A stretch of DNA of 64,000 nt, from NCBI GenBank assembly GCA_963665935.1, contig OY762510.1:2914001-2978000 (forward strand), read 5' to 3'. Every line of letters starts with the position of its first letter. Position 1 is the first letter of the stretch. The DNA comes from Syntrophus sp963665935. GTDB lineage: Bacteria; Desulfobacterota; Syntrophia; Syntrophales; Syntrophaceae. Under the pieces are notes generated by a model. That model saw only the letters and a program-made list of their open reading frames with translations. It made no database searches and was not told the DNA's origin. The translations under genes were made by a program, and so were the position numbers. Below are positions 17,897-27,234 of this stretch, one piece after another.

Positions 17897-19423
17897 ATGA
17901 ACTATCACGTTGATACGATATCGGAAATGGTTGCTATGGATATGGACAGTGCCGTTCAAATGCAAAATTCCTTAATGGATCAAAAAAGAATCCTGGTTGT
18001 TGATGATTATCCGCAAATTAGAAATCTTATTCGAGAAGCCCTGGAGAGTGAGGGAAATTATGAGGTAAATGAAGCGGAAAACGGGATGGAGGCTTTAAAG
18101 CTTCTGAAAAAAAGGACCTATGATATTGTGATCAGCGATGTAATGATGCCGATCATGGGCGGGCTTGATTTATTGGAAAGCATCAAAGAAGTTCAGCCTA
18201 CTGTCGTCACCATCATGATGACCGCGTACCCGGAAGTTGAAACCTCTGTTTCCGCAATGAAAAAAGGTGCAGTTGATTTCATTCGAAAACCTTTCAATCT
18301 CGACGAACTGCTCTTTAAGGTCAATTTATCCTTGAGAAAAAGGCAGGCTTTGTCCGAAGAGGAATTGGCGAAGAATGTAAAAAACCTCCGCTTGCAGGAT
18401 GAGTGTGAGGATTTATCCCTTCGAAATTATATTTATGATGCCATTGAAAACTCTTTTGGCGATAATGACTATATCTTTAAAGATGTTGTTGAACTGGCCT
18501 TGAAGGTTGTAGGGGGGCGGGATTGCGAACTGCTGCTTTATGATGCGGAAGGACGTCAATTTGTACCGCATATCATCAAGGGGATAGATTCTGAGACGTA
18601 TTGTGTAAAGATCCTTCCGCAGATTGAAACAATGCTGGAGAAAGTGGCCCATAGCCGTGAGTCCGTTATTATCAACTCGGCTGAACTCCCTGAGATATTT
18701 CCCTCTGTGATCTGTGCACCGTTAATGATCCGGAACCAGGTTTTTGGCGTATTGACGGTTCGGAAAAAAGAATGCGGCATCCAGTTCTCAAAGAAAGAAC
18801 TGGATTATATCCAGACTCTCACCAGGCGGGCATCCCTGAATGTTGAAAACAAGGTTTTATACGAAAGCCTTTATCGCAATCTGATTGATACGTTTAAATC
18901 CCTTGTTGCATCGATTCAGGTCCGTGACTCTTATACAGAGGAACACTCCTATCGAGTCATGGAGAAAGTCATCAACATGACGAAAAACATGGGGTGTTCG
19001 ACGGAGGAGATTGAAAGTGTCCGGATCGCCGGCATGTTGCATGATATAGGCAAGATTGCCATACCGGATAGAATATTGCTCAAGCCGGACAAACTCACGG
19101 ATTATGAATATAAGGTCATCAAAAGTCACCCCGGAATTGGTGAAAATATCCTGAAATCAGTCATGCTTCTGGACCGGGAACGGGAAATCATCCTGCACCA
19201 TCACGAACGTTACGATGGGAAAGGATATCCCAGCGGGCTTTCCGGGGACGATATCCCCTTCTTGTCCAGGATACTGGCCATTGCCGATTCATTTGATGCA
19301 ATGACCACCAATCGCCCTTATCGAAATTCAATGTCTGTAAATTCTGCGATTCGTGAGCTCCGGAAAAACGGGAATACACAATTCGATTCTCACCTTGTTG
19401 AATGCTTTTTGCAAAGCATTTAA
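17897..19423 (+). CDS. Response regulator with GAF and HD-GYP domains
   Basis: 508 residues. A CheY-like receiver (about 30-145) has phosphoacceptor Asp in VISDVMMP near residue 82 and the conserved Lys in FIRKPFN. A GAF-like sensor follows (about 190-325; CAPLMIRNQVFGVLTVRK). The C-terminal HD-GYP domain has GMLHDIGKIAIPD near 378-390 and HHERYDGKGYPSGL near 435, all catalytic residues intact, so c-di-GMP phosphodiesterase activity is expected. No histidine kinase is adjacent. The start at 17897 has no clear ribosome site; Met residues at 17933 and 17975 are alternatives. Neighbours suggest a part in the motile to sessile switch. Confidence 0.92.
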   Translation: MNYHVDTISEMVAMDMDSAVQMQNSLMDQKRILVVDDYPQIRNLIREALESEGNYEVNEAENGMEALKLLKKRTYDIVISDVMMPIMGGLDLLESIKEVQPTVVTIMMTAYPEVETSVSAMKKGAVDFIRKPFNLDELLFKVNLSLRKRQALSEEELAKNVKNLRLQDECEDLSLRNYIYDAIENSFGDNDYIFKDVVELALKVVGGRDCELLLYDAEGRQFVPHIIKGIDSETYCVKILPQIETMLEKVAHSRESVIINSAELPEIFPSVICAPLMIRNQVFGVLTVRKKECGIQFSKKELDYIQTLTRRASLNVENKVLYESLYRNLIDTFKSLVASIQVRDSYTEEHSYRVMEKVINMTKNMGCSTEEIESVRIAGMLHDIGKIAIPDRILLKPDKLTDYEYKVIKSHPGIGENILKSVMLLDREREIILHHHERYDGKGYPSGLSGDDIPFLSRILAIADSFDAMTTNRPYRNSMSVNSAIRELRKNGNTQFDSHLVECFLQSI

Positions 19424-19470
19424 AATGAAAAAATCATCATGAAAATTCTTGATATGTCGTTTAATAGGCC

Positions 19471-20262
19471 ATGTCGACACCGTATTCCATAATAAGTAAC
19501 CGTGAAGAGAATCGAATCCTTCCCGGTGATTTTCGAGAAAAAGCTGAGAGCTTGAATCGGAGTGATTCCGATTCCGGTTCCAAGTTCAGTGAATTGCTTC
19601 AGGACGCTGTAAATTCTTCATCAAGTTGTCAACTGCCTTCAGAAGATTCAGCATTACCGGATAAAACACAAATTGAATTCATGCTGAAGCGGATCGAACT
19701 TAGAATGAACAGCCAGCTGCTGAGGATGATGTCAGGGGAAACGGAGAACGATAGTACCGCAGAGATCTTTGACGGGATGTATGGCCTGTTTTCCGGCTAT
19801 GCTTCAAAAAGAAGCGTAGATCATGAAGAGTCAATGCCTTTTCCTAAGGACGAAATGCTTGACACCTCTTCTTTAGGTGGGAATTACGATGATCTGATCC
19901 AAAAGGCATCTCAAACGTATGGTGTGGATGCTCAATTGATTAAAAGCGTCATCAAAGTGGAAAGTAATTTCAAGGCGAACAGCACCTCACCCAAAGGCGC
20001 CATGGGGTTAATGCAGTTAATGCCGGCCACGGCAAAGGATCTGGGAGTCAAAAATTCCTATAATCCGGAAGAAAACATTATGGCCGGCACGCGATACCTT
20101 AAGGGACTGCTGAACCGTTACGATGGAAACGTGAATCTCGCCCTGGCCGCCTATAATTGGGGAATGGGCAATGTGGAGAAAAACCCTGAGAAAATGCCCA
20201 TGGAGACAAGAAATTACGTTTCCAGAGTTACGGCACACTATTCCAAAGCAACAGAGGTGTAA
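19471..20262 (+). CDS. Lytic transglycosylase (SLT domain)
   Basis: 263 residues. The first 145 or so are low-similarity and Ser-rich without an obvious signal peptide. The last 110 are a soluble lytic transglycosylase domain: YGVDAQLIKSVIKVESNF with the catalytic Glu near residue 164, SPKGAMGLMQLMPATA, NIMAGTRYLKGLL and LALAAYNWGMGNV. Lack of a visible signal peptide and a position behind motility-like genes suggest export by the flagellar type III apparatus, as for FlgJ-type muramidases. That is inference. The start ATG lies 47 bases after the HD-GYP gene and its ribosome site is weak. Confidence 0.88.
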   Translation: MSTPYSIISNREENRILPGDFREKAESLNRSDSDSGSKFSELLQDAVNSSSSCQLPSEDSALPDKTQIEFMLKRIELRMNSQLLRMMSGETENDSTAEIFDGMYGLFSGYASKRSVDHEESMPFPKDEMLDTSSLGGNYDDLIQKASQTYGVDAQLIKSVIKVESNFKANSTSPKGAMGLMQLMPATAKDLGVKNSYNPEENIMAGTRYLKGLLNRYDGNVNLALAAYNWGMGNVEKNPEKMPMETRNYVSRVTAHYSKATEV

Positions 20263-20263
20263 T

Positions 20264-20361
20264 AACAAGTTGCCTTCATTTGGCTAACTGCGTTGGCTTC
20301 GTCGTCGGCTCCGCGACGTATCATTTATACGACTGCGTCGCTTCCTCCTTGCCGCCTTGTT
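20264..20361. repeat. Large imperfect intergenic palindrome
   Basis: Between two convergent genes. Outer arms ATAACAAG and CTTGTTAT pair; inner arms rich in TCGTCG/CGCGACG close on CGTAT-CATTT-ATACG. There is no T-run, so it is not a plain terminator. It looks like a REP- or MITE-like chromosomal repeat, although no second copy is in the window. Confidence 0.6.
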
Positions 20362-20395
20362 ATCCTTTTGAACGTAACTCGGTGTAAGACAACTT

Positions 20396-21721
20396 TCAGC
20401 TTTCCATGAAGTTTTCCGATTTCCATCGTTCCAGAGATTCAAGGGCGCGGAGGGCATGACAGGCTCCGCGCTCTCTTTTTTTTACCTTCTGAGGCAGGGG
20501 AGGAAATAAGCCCCAGTTGATGTTCATCGGTTGAAAATGCCGGCTCTCTGTAGAGGTGATATGGGTTAAAAGCGCACCCATGGCAGTGACCGGTGGCGGC
20601 GGAAGGAACGGCTTGCCGATCTGAAAGGCGGAAGCGCTCAATCCAGCGATCAATCCCATGGCCGTTGATTCGATATAACCTTCGACGCCGGATATCTGTC
20701 CGGCGAAAAAAAAGTGATCGTTTTTCTTCAATTGCAGGGTGTTTTTCAATAAAGCAGGGGCATTGATGAAAGTGTTCCGATGGATGCTTCCATACCTGGC
20801 AAATTCCGCCTTTTCGAGCCCGGGGATTTTTCGGAATATCCGGCGTTGTTCAGGCCAGGTCAGCTTGGTTTGAAACCCGACGATATTAAAAAGGGTTGCC
20901 TCCCGGTTTTCCTGGCGAAGCTGTATCACCGCATAAGGGGTTCCCCCCGTTTTAGGATTGAGAATTCCCACCGGTTTCATGGGGCCGAACAGCAGCGTGG
21001 AAATTCCCCGGCCGGCGATCACTTCAACGGGAAGGCAGCCTTCAAAATATTTTGGATCCTCAAATTCTCGGAGCGGAACAGTTTCCGCCTCGATCAGCGT
21101 TTTCCAGAATTCTTCGTACTCCTCTTTATCCATGGGGCAGTTCAGGTAGTCACCCGGATCCTGGACGTCATACCTGGAAGCTCGAAACACTTTTTCGTAA
21201 TCAATCGAGTCTCCCTCGATAATCGGTGAAATCGCGTCGTAAAAATAGAGATAGGAACTGTCCGTTATTCTGGCGATGTTTTGAGATAAGCCATCCGAAG
21301 TCAGAGGTCCTGTGGCGATAATCACAATACCATCCGACGGAATGTCAAGAATTTCTCTGCGGATCAGGGTCAGCCGAGGAAAGGCCTTGAGGGAATCTTC
21401 GACAAATCGGGAAAAAGCATGGCGGTCGACGGCCAGTGCCTTTCCGGCCGGAACGGAAGTTTCGTCTGCCGCTTTCATGATCAGCGAATTCATCTGGCGC
21501 ATTTCTTCTTTCAGAAGACCCGCTGCGTTATCCGTTAAGTTGGAACGGAGCGAATTGCTGCAGACCAGCTCTGCCAGGGAGTTGGAACGATGGGCCGGAG
21601 AAAATTTCACAGGCTTCATCTCATAGAGGACAACGGAATGTCCCAAATTGAGGAGTTGCCATGCCGTTTCGCAACCTGCCAGACCGGCGCCGACAATGAT
21701 GATGGGGGAATCTTTGCTCAA
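20396..21721 (-). CDS. trmFO: Folate/FAD-dependent tRNA (uracil-54-C5) methyltransferase
   Basis: Forms ribothymidine at position 54 of tRNA with methylenetetrahydrofolate and FADH2. The N-terminal dinucleotide fold is IIVGAGLAGCETAWQLLNLGHSVVLYEMKP, then SPAHRSNSLAELVCSNSLRS with the conserved Cys. Later signatures are DGLSQNIARI, FYDAISPI, CPMDKEEYEEFW, FEGCLPVEVIAGRG and AGQISGVEGYIESTAMG. It has 441 residues and a TTG start preceded by AAAGGAAAG. It lies 35 bases after topA on the same strand, and the trio dprA-topA-trmFO is common in bacteria. Confidence 0.95.
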   Translation of the reverse strand: MSKDSPIIIVGAGLAGCETAWQLLNLGHSVVLYEMKPVKFSPAHRSNSLAELVCSNSLRSNLTDNAAGLLKEEMRQMNSLIMKAADETSVPAGKALAVDRHAFSRFVEDSLKAFPRLTLIRREILDIPSDGIVIIATGPLTSDGLSQNIARITDSSYLYFYDAISPIIEGDSIDYEKVFRASRYDVQDPGDYLNCPMDKEEYEEFWKTLIEAETVPLREFEDPKYFEGCLPVEVIAGRGISTLLFGPMKPVGILNPKTGGTPYAVIQLRQENREATLFNIVGFQTKLTWPEQRRIFRKIPGLEKAEFARYGSIHRNTFINAPALLKNTLQLKKNDHFFFAGQISGVEGYIESTAMGLIAGLSASAFQIGKPFLPPPPVTAMGALLTHITSTESRHFQPMNINWGLFPPLPQKVKKRERGACHALRALESLERWKSENFMES

Positions 21722-21756
21722 GTTCTTTCCTTTAAAAAGGCGCGGTCTTAGAAAAA

Positions 21757-24042
21757 CTATTCATTCTTGTCCCGATAACCGCACTCCTTATTGGGACAGG
21801 CCTTGTAGCTTCCTTCATTCCGTGCGTACTTCTCAACGAGAAAGGGAGAGTTGCACTGAGGACAGGGTTCCGGGACCGGTCTATCCCAGAGGGCAAAGGT
21901 GCAATCAGGATAGTTAGAGCAACCGAAGAAACTTCGCCCCCTTTTTGTGCGCTTTTCAATGATTTGACCGTTACAGCCTTCCTGAGGGCATTTCACTCCG
22001 AGGCTGATCGGCATCGTGGACTTACAGTCGGGATAGCCGGAACAGCCCAGAAAGCGGCCGAAACGGCCGTGTTTGATCATCATGTTCTTTCCGCATTGAG
22101 GACAAAGGGTCTCTGTCATTTCACCTCCCTGAGCCGTCTTTTCACTACCATTGCTTGGGGTGATGTTTCTGGTATTCTTGCACTCGGGATAGTTTGAACA
22201 GGCAAGGAATTTTCCGTTTCTTCCCCATTTAATGACCATGGGACTCGAACATTTGTCGCAAATCAGATCGGTAGGCGTCTCTTCGCGCTTGATATTTCTC
22301 ATTTCGAGTTTGGCCTTGCTCAGATCTTCTTCAAAAGGGGCGTAAAATCCCTGCAGGGTATCAAGGCGCTTCTGTTTTCCTTCTTCGATCAGATCGAGCT
22401 GGTTTTCCATCGAGGCCGTGAAAGACACATCCATCACTTTGGGAAAGTTTTTAACGAGTAGTTCCGTGACGATCATTCCCAATTCGGTGGGATGAAACTT
22501 GCCCTGTTCCAGGCTCGCATAATTCCGGTCCTGAATGGTGCTCAAAATGGTGGCATAGGTGCTGGGGCGTCCAATGCCTTTTTCTTCAAGCTCACGAACC
22601 AGGGAGGCTTCGGAAAATCTCGGCGGCGGTTGGGTAAATTTCTGATCGGACTGGACTTTTAAAAGGGTCAGAAGTTCGTCCTCCTTGACATCGGGAAGGA
22701 TGTTGCCGGATTCCATTTCATCCGGTTGTTCCTTGTCTTCTTTCCCCTCGGTATAGACGATGGTATAGCCGGCGAATTTCAGAATCGCCCCTTGGGCACG
22801 GAACAGATAGGGGTCGGACGAAACATGGATGGTCGTTTGATCGTAAATCGCAGGATTCATTTGACTGGCGACGAAACGATTCCAGATCAGCGAGTAAAGG
22901 CGGAATTGATCGGCCGTCAGAAATTTTTTAACATTCTGAGGTTTGTAATTCATTGAAGCAGGACGGATCGCTTCATGGGCATCCTGAGTTTTCCCTTTGT
23001 TTTTGAAGATATGTGCTTTTGAAGGCAGAAAGGGAGGTTCATAATTTCCCCGGATATAAGAGCGAACCTCCTGAAGGGCATCCTCGGCAATCCGCACGGA
23101 GTCCGTCCTCATGTACGTAATCAGTCCGACCGGGCCTTCTTCTCCCAGTTCAATCCCCTCGTAGAGCTTCTGGGCCGTCATCATGGTTTTTTTTGCCGAA
23201 AAGCGCAGCAACCGGGATGCTTCCTGCTGCAGTTTGCTCGTGGTGAAGGGGGGTAGGGAGGCCTTCTTGACCTCTTTCTTTTCCAGCTTGCTGACGATGA
23301 ATGAAGGCCCTGAAAGAGCCTCGGTATCCCCATGGATTGGGACCGACAAGCGGCTGACAATTTCCTGGGCCTGTGCCGCGTTCGCTACTTTTGCCTTCTT
23401 GCCGTTGATCTTGACCAGCTTAGCTTCGAAAGACGGAGGATTGGCGCCTTTGAGCTGGACGGCGATGTTCCAGTATTCTTCCGGTTTGAACGAACTGATT
23501 TCTTCTTCCCGCTCGCAGATCATCCGCACGGCCACAGATTGGACGCGACCCGCGCTGAGCCCTCTTTTAACCTTTTCCCAGAGAAGCGGACTGATCTGAT
23601 AGCCGACCAACCGATCGAGGATGCGTCTTGTCTGCTGAGCCTCGTATTTATTGTAGTCCAGCTCACAAGGATGGCTGAGTGCATCCAGGATCGTGTTTTT
23701 CGTCAGGTCATTGAACAGGACACGGTAAACTTCCTTATTCTTAAGATTGATTTCTTCCGCAATGTGCCAGGCAATTGCCTCCCCTTCGCGATCCGGATCA
23801 GGAGCAAGAAAAATCCGGGTTACATTTTTCGCTGCTTTCTTTAAATCGGAGATGATCTTTTTTTTGTCTTCGAGAATACTGTAAGTGGGCTGGAATTCGT
23901 TCTGCGGATCAATCCCCAGCGTCTTTTTAGGCAGGTCTTTGATATGCCCTTTCGAAGCCAGGACATCATAATCCGCTCCAAGATATTTTTTGATGGTTTT
24001 TACCTTTGTCGGGGATTCGACAATGATCAGGGAATCGGGCAT
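21757..24042 (-). CDS. topA: DNA topoisomerase I
   Basis: Type IA relaxing topoisomerase, 761 residues. The toprim domain opens at SLIIVESPTKVKTIKKYLG and carries the DPDREGEAIAWH metal site. The active-site Tyr is in LITYMRTDSVR near residue 309. RPSTYATILSTIQDRNY is typical. Four C-terminal four-cysteine zinc ribbons follow (CDKCSS, CPQCGKN, CPQEGCNG, CPQCNSP). ATG at 24042 follows GGAGG, and the first 16 bases overlap the end of dprA, so both are likely cotranscribed. Confidence 0.97.
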   Translation of the reverse strand: MPDSLIIVESPTKVKTIKKYLGADYDVLASKGHIKDLPKKTLGIDPQNEFQPTYSILEDKKKIISDLKKAAKNVTRIFLAPDPDREGEAIAWHIAEEINLKNKEVYRVLFNDLTKNTILDALSHPCELDYNKYEAQQTRRILDRLVGYQISPLLWEKVKRGLSAGRVQSVAVRMICEREEEISSFKPEEYWNIAVQLKGANPPSFEAKLVKINGKKAKVANAAQAQEIVSRLSVPIHGDTEALSGPSFIVSKLEKKEVKKASLPPFTTSKLQQEASRLLRFSAKKTMMTAQKLYEGIELGEEGPVGLITYMRTDSVRIAEDALQEVRSYIRGNYEPPFLPSKAHIFKNKGKTQDAHEAIRPASMNYKPQNVKKFLTADQFRLYSLIWNRFVASQMNPAIYDQTTIHVSSDPYLFRAQGAILKFAGYTIVYTEGKEDKEQPDEMESGNILPDVKEDELLTLLKVQSDQKFTQPPPRFSEASLVRELEEKGIGRPSTYATILSTIQDRNYASLEQGKFHPTELGMIVTELLVKNFPKVMDVSFTASMENQLDLIEEGKQKRLDTLQGFYAPFEEDLSKAKLEMRNIKREETPTDLICDKCSSPMVIKWGRNGKFLACSNYPECKNTRNITPSNGSEKTAQGGEMTETLCPQCGKNMMIKHGRFGRFLGCSGYPDCKSTMPISLGVKCPQEGCNGQIIEKRTKRGRSFFGCSNYPDCTFALWDRPVPEPCPQCNSPFLVEKYARNEGSYKACPNKECGYRDKNE

Positions 24043-25211
24043 GGAGCCTCCTTAAGTTTATAAAGCTTTCCGGGCAACTGCAGAATCGTGTCGTACAGTT
24101 CCAGATTTAAAAGACAACTCATTGTCTCATTAACACTCAGACCTGACTTGGCAATAATGGAGTCGATGTCAACGGCTTTGGTTGTCAGGATATTCAAAAT
24201 CATTTTTTCGTTTTCGCTGAACGAAACCTTTGACGATGCGGCGGAAATGGGCGTTTTCTGATCCGGCCGTTCCATTTTTGGGCGGTCTTTGCCTTCTCCC
24301 TGTTTATCCGGGAAGAAATTCCCCTGGGTTCGGTTTATCTGAGGCAGAATTTCCTCCAGAATATCATCTACATTCTCGATCAATTTTGCCCCTTCCTTGA
24401 TCAATCTATGGCTGCCACGCGATCCGGATGAATCGATACTACCCGGAACGGCAAAAACTTCCCGTCCCTGCTCCATGGCGATCCGGGCAGTGATCAAAGA
24501 ACCGCTGCGATCGTTCGCTTCGACTACGACGACACCCAGAGAAAGACCGCTGATAATTCGATTGCGCATGGGAAAATTGGGAGCATTCGGGGGTGTTCCC
24601 AGGGCAAACTCGGAAATAACGGCGCCGTTGTCGGTAATTTTGGTATAAAGTTCCTTATTCTCAGGCGGATAGATGACGTCAAGTCCGCAGCCCAAAACAG
24701 CAATCGTTCTGCCTCTCCCGGCTAGGGCTCCCCTATGCGCCGCTGAATCAATGCCTCTGGCCATTCCGCTGACGATGGTCATTCCCTTTAAGGCAAGCTC
24801 TCTGGCAAGTCTTTCCGTCGTATAGATCCCATAGGTGCTGGCCATCCGTGATCCGACCATTGCAATATTCAGGTCATTTTCTTCAAGGCTTCCTTTAACA
24901 TAAAGGATTGGCGGATAGTCATAAGTATTCTTCAGGATGACCGGATACTGTTCTTCATGACAGGTGACCAGTTGGATCTGAAATTTTTTCAGCTCCTTCA
25001 ACTCATTTTCAAGCTTTTGCCAGTTTTGAAATGCCTTGATCGATGACGCGGTCTTGGGACCGATGCCGGGAATCCTTACGAGTTCAGAATACGTGGCTCG
25101 GAATACATGGTAAGGGGATGCAAAGGATTCAAGAAGGGACTTGAATGAAAGATTCCCGATGCCATTTACGGACCTCAAGGCCAACCAATATAACAGCTCG
25201 TTGTTATCCAT
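24027..25211 (-). CDS. dprA: DNA processing protein DprA/Smf
   Basis: Binds incoming single-stranded DNA and loads RecA in transformation. 394 residues: an N-terminal helix-hairpin-helix (LVRIPGIGPKTASSIKAF), then the Rossmann-like DprA core with MVGSRMASTYG, VSGMARGIDSAAHRGAL, TIAVLGCGLDVIYPPEN, FPMRNRIISGLSLGVVVVEA, SGSLITARIAMEQGREVFAVPGSI and GSHRLIKEGAKLI. The last 70 residues are a winged-helix-like domain (NILTTKAVDIDSIIAKSGLSV). The gene is first in the leftward dprA-topA-trmFO set. About 330 bases separate it from the tRNA genes; apart from the tRNA promoter nothing was recognised there. Confidence 0.95.
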   Translation of the reverse strand: MDNNELLYWLALRSVNGIGNLSFKSLLESFASPYHVFRATYSELVRIPGIGPKTASSIKAFQNWQKLENELKELKKFQIQLVTCHEEQYPVILKNTYDYPPILYVKGSLEENDLNIAMVGSRMASTYGIYTTERLARELALKGMTIVSGMARGIDSAAHRGALAGRGRTIAVLGCGLDVIYPPENKELYTKITDNGAVISEFALGTPPNAPNFPMRNRIISGLSLGVVVVEANDRSGSLITARIAMEQGREVFAVPGSIDSSGSRGSHRLIKEGAKLIENVDDILEEILPQINRTQGNFFPDKQGEGKDRPKMERPDQKTPISAASSKVSFSENEKMILNILTTKAVDIDSIIAKSGLSVNETMSCLLNLELYDTILQLPGKLYKLKEAPCPIP

Positions 25212-25478
25212 GACTCCAGATTTTAAGAGCGTACCTGCCTTATGCGGTTTTGGAAGAAAAGAGTCTATTCATTACATAAGTATTAGGAAAAACCGCAGAA
25301 ATATAAGATTGAGATCCTGAATATCGCTGCCCATTAAGAATTGATGATAACGCATCTGCAATATTCGTACATATAAAATTCATGAATAAAAGGCGTTGTA
25401 CTTTTTATAGAATAATATCATGGTGTCAAGCATTTTTACAAAAAAGAATATAGGAAACACCTCTTAGAATATTGGAAC

Positions 25479-25507
25479 TTGACAAAAAAAGAAAAGCAGT
25501 TTAGATA
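25479..25507 (+). promoter_or_regulatory. Probable tRNA promoter
   Basis: TTGACA (25479-25484), a 17-base spacer and TAGATA (25502-25507), 36 bases before tRNA-Arg. The rest of the AT-rich gap 25212-25478 shows nothing recognisable. Confidence 0.5.
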
Positions 25508-25542
25508 CTCAGCTCCTTCATTAATGGCTTTCTTGCTTTCAT

Positions 25543-25619
<77 letters not shown>

Positions 25620-25628
25620 TATCTTATG

Positions 25629-25705
25629 GTGGGTGTAGCTCAAATGGTCAGAGTGCCGGGTTGTGGCCCCGGAGGTTGAGGGTTCAAGTCCCTTCACTCA
25701 CCCCA
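25629..25705 (+). tRNA. tRNA-His (anticodon GTG)
   Basis: Acceptor GTGGGTG pairs with CACTCAC. Discriminator C73 and encoded CCA (25703-25705) follow, with a G at 25628 that supplies the G-1 typical of tRNA-His. The anticodon loop holds TTGTGGC and the T arm is GGGTTCAAGTCCC. The prophage integrase gene begins (by its stop codon) 45 bases downstream. Confidence 0.97.
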
Positions 25706-25718
25706 TAATAAATTCAGT

Positions 25719-25729
25719 AATATTGATTG
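25719..25729 (+). other. Candidate left attachment core (attL)
   Basis: AATATTGATTG lies between tRNA-His and the integrase and recurs exactly at 61471-61481, directly after the last phage structural gene. Location and orientation fit an att core, but it is short and lies outside the tRNA. Confidence 0.45.
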
Positions 25730-25741
25730 GTTAAAGGAAGG

Positions 25742-25767
25742 AAAGGCCCTCAGAATGGGCCTTTTTT
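25742..25767 (+). terminator. Terminator after the tRNA genes
   Basis: AAAGGCCC (25742-25749) and GGGCCTTT (25757-25764) enclose a 7-base loop, followed by T residues. It overlaps the integrase stop codon and can act on the rightward tRNA transcript. In the leftward direction it has only a short T stretch. Confidence 0.75.
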
Positions 25768-26883
25768 CGTTATCAAAGCGTTATCAATATTATCAATCTT
25801 GATAACGTCAGCTGACTTCTGATAAATACTACGCACGTCATCAGATTCCATTTGAAAATATCGTTCAAAGGCCGCATTTGATGTGTGCATGGTGGCCCGT
25901 TTTATCTCTTCCGGGGAGAAGAAAGTTCTTAATGCCCTGGCAGAAGAATGACGAGTCCCGCCGTAAAGATCAACACTGTCAATCTCTAGATTCTTGCATG
26001 CTTTTTTCCACCACTTATAAAAATGATTCTGCCCGAACACTTTTCCTGTTTTCTCATTCCTGAAAAATGGCGCCATTGGATGAGATTTAGGGAATGATGA
26101 TATCAATTCAACATCTTCAGCTATCAACGGGACCGATTTATATCTCTTTTCCTTCGGATGCGGAAAGTAAAAATAACCATTTCTTAGGTCAATATTGCCT
26201 TCAAGAAGATTTCTCATCTCATTTGGTCGCACCGCGATATAAGTCGAAAGCCATTTTATACCGAGATATGTCTTGATATCCGGTGCAATCCGGCGCACTT
26301 CCTTGATGATCCTCTGCTGTGTGTCCTTGTCAACTGTCCGACGATAGCCAAGTTCAAACGATATTTCTGGCCAGTCAGGCATGGAAGGTATGTCCTGGCG
26401 TTTTTTCATCCAGACAAAGAAAGAATGAAGCGTGGAAAGAATATTATGGCGGGTCTTATCTGACAGTTTCAGTGACTTGATGAAGTCCTCGATGTCTCCA
26501 TAATTCAACTCTTTGACATTTCGGTTCCCAAAATAATTCTGGGCTTTTTCAATGTGATTACATATTGATCGGAATGAGTGACGCTTGACTTCATCTTTTT
26601 TGTAATCCTTCCATTTTTCGGACATATTCAAGAAGGATAAAGGATTGTCTTTTCGATAGTCGCGGGGATCAAAGGTATTCTCATCGGTCTTGAACCGAAG
26701 TCCGGTTAAAAACCGGGATGCCTCGTTATATGCTCTGAATCTCTTTGTGATGTTCCCAAAACGGACAAGAAACCGTGTTGCTCTGCACTTTGGGTGTTGC
26801 GGACAGCAAAGAGCATTTCCGAAATCTATGAATCTACTTCCACATATCGGGCACTTATCATCTGAGTAAACCCCACCCTTCAT
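25750..26883 (-). CDS. int: Tyrosine recombinase, prophage integrase with N-terminal zinc finger
   Basis: Site-specific integration and excision of the prophage. An N-terminal CPICG...C...C zinc-binding knuckle precedes a core-binding segment (NHIEKAQNYFGNRNVKELNY). The catalytic part has Arg in VRPNEMRNL near residue 218, GGTRHSSARAL with the second Arg, then MHTSN and the nucleophile Tyr in FERYF. In the box usually written HxLRH the first His is Gly here. ATG 26883 is chosen because GGGGG precedes it by seven bases; a TTG at 26946 is an alternative. It is last in a leftward gene set and sits beside tRNA-His, as expected for an integrase. Confidence 0.9.
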   Translation of the reverse strand: MKGGVYSDDKCPICGSRFIDFGNALCCPQHPKCRATRFLVRFGNITKRFRAYNEASRFLTGLRFKTDENTFDPRDYRKDNPLSFLNMSEKWKDYKKDEVKRHSFRSICNHIEKAQNYFGNRNVKELNYGDIEDFIKSLKLSDKTRHNILSTLHSFFVWMKKRQDIPSMPDWPEISFELGYRRTVDKDTQQRIIKEVRRIAPDIKTYLGIKWLSTYIAVRPNEMRNLLEGNIDLRNGYFYFPHPKEKRYKSVPLIAEDVELISSFPKSHPMAPFFRNEKTGKVFGQNHFYKWWKKACKNLEIDSVDLYGGTRHSSARALRTFFSPEEIKRATMHTSNAAFERYFQMESDDVRSIYQKSADVIKIDNIDNALITKKGPF

Positions 26884-27048
26884 GCACATACCCCCAATAC
26901 TGTACTCGTGAGGAATATGGCGAATATGAGAGGTCGAAGTCAACAAGTTTAATGAACTCCCAAAATAAATAGGGGAGTATGCAATCTCCCCGATTGATTA
27001 AATATAATTTACTAGAAGCGTACCCGTAGTCGCCTGTTTGTAGAATTA

Positions 27049-27234
27049 TTAAAGGGCATTAAAATAGCATTCCTCCAATTCCGCCCTTATCTTCCGGACA
27101 TCGCCGGAAAAAGCACTCCACTCCTCTTCCGTGAAGCATGTGATTCTATTGCCTGTGACCTTCTGTAGATAAAAGGCTTCCCACATTTCCAAGTCCAAAT
27201 AGTCAATCCAGTTAAAAAGAAAAGATTGCATCAT
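27049..27234 (-). CDS. Small phage protein of unknown function
   Basis: 61 residues (FNWIDYLDLEMWEAFYLQ, then FTEEEWSAFSGDVRKIRAEL), acidic and Trp-rich, with no domain recognised. Its ATG overlaps the stop of the small membrane protein gene upstream by four bases (ATGA). That coupling is the main support for it being real. It belongs to the leftward early set ending in int. About 165 bases separate it from int. Confidence 0.5.
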   Translation of the reverse strand: MMQSFLFNWIDYLDLEMWEAFYLQKVTGNRITCFTEEEWSAFSGDVRKIRAELEECYFNAL

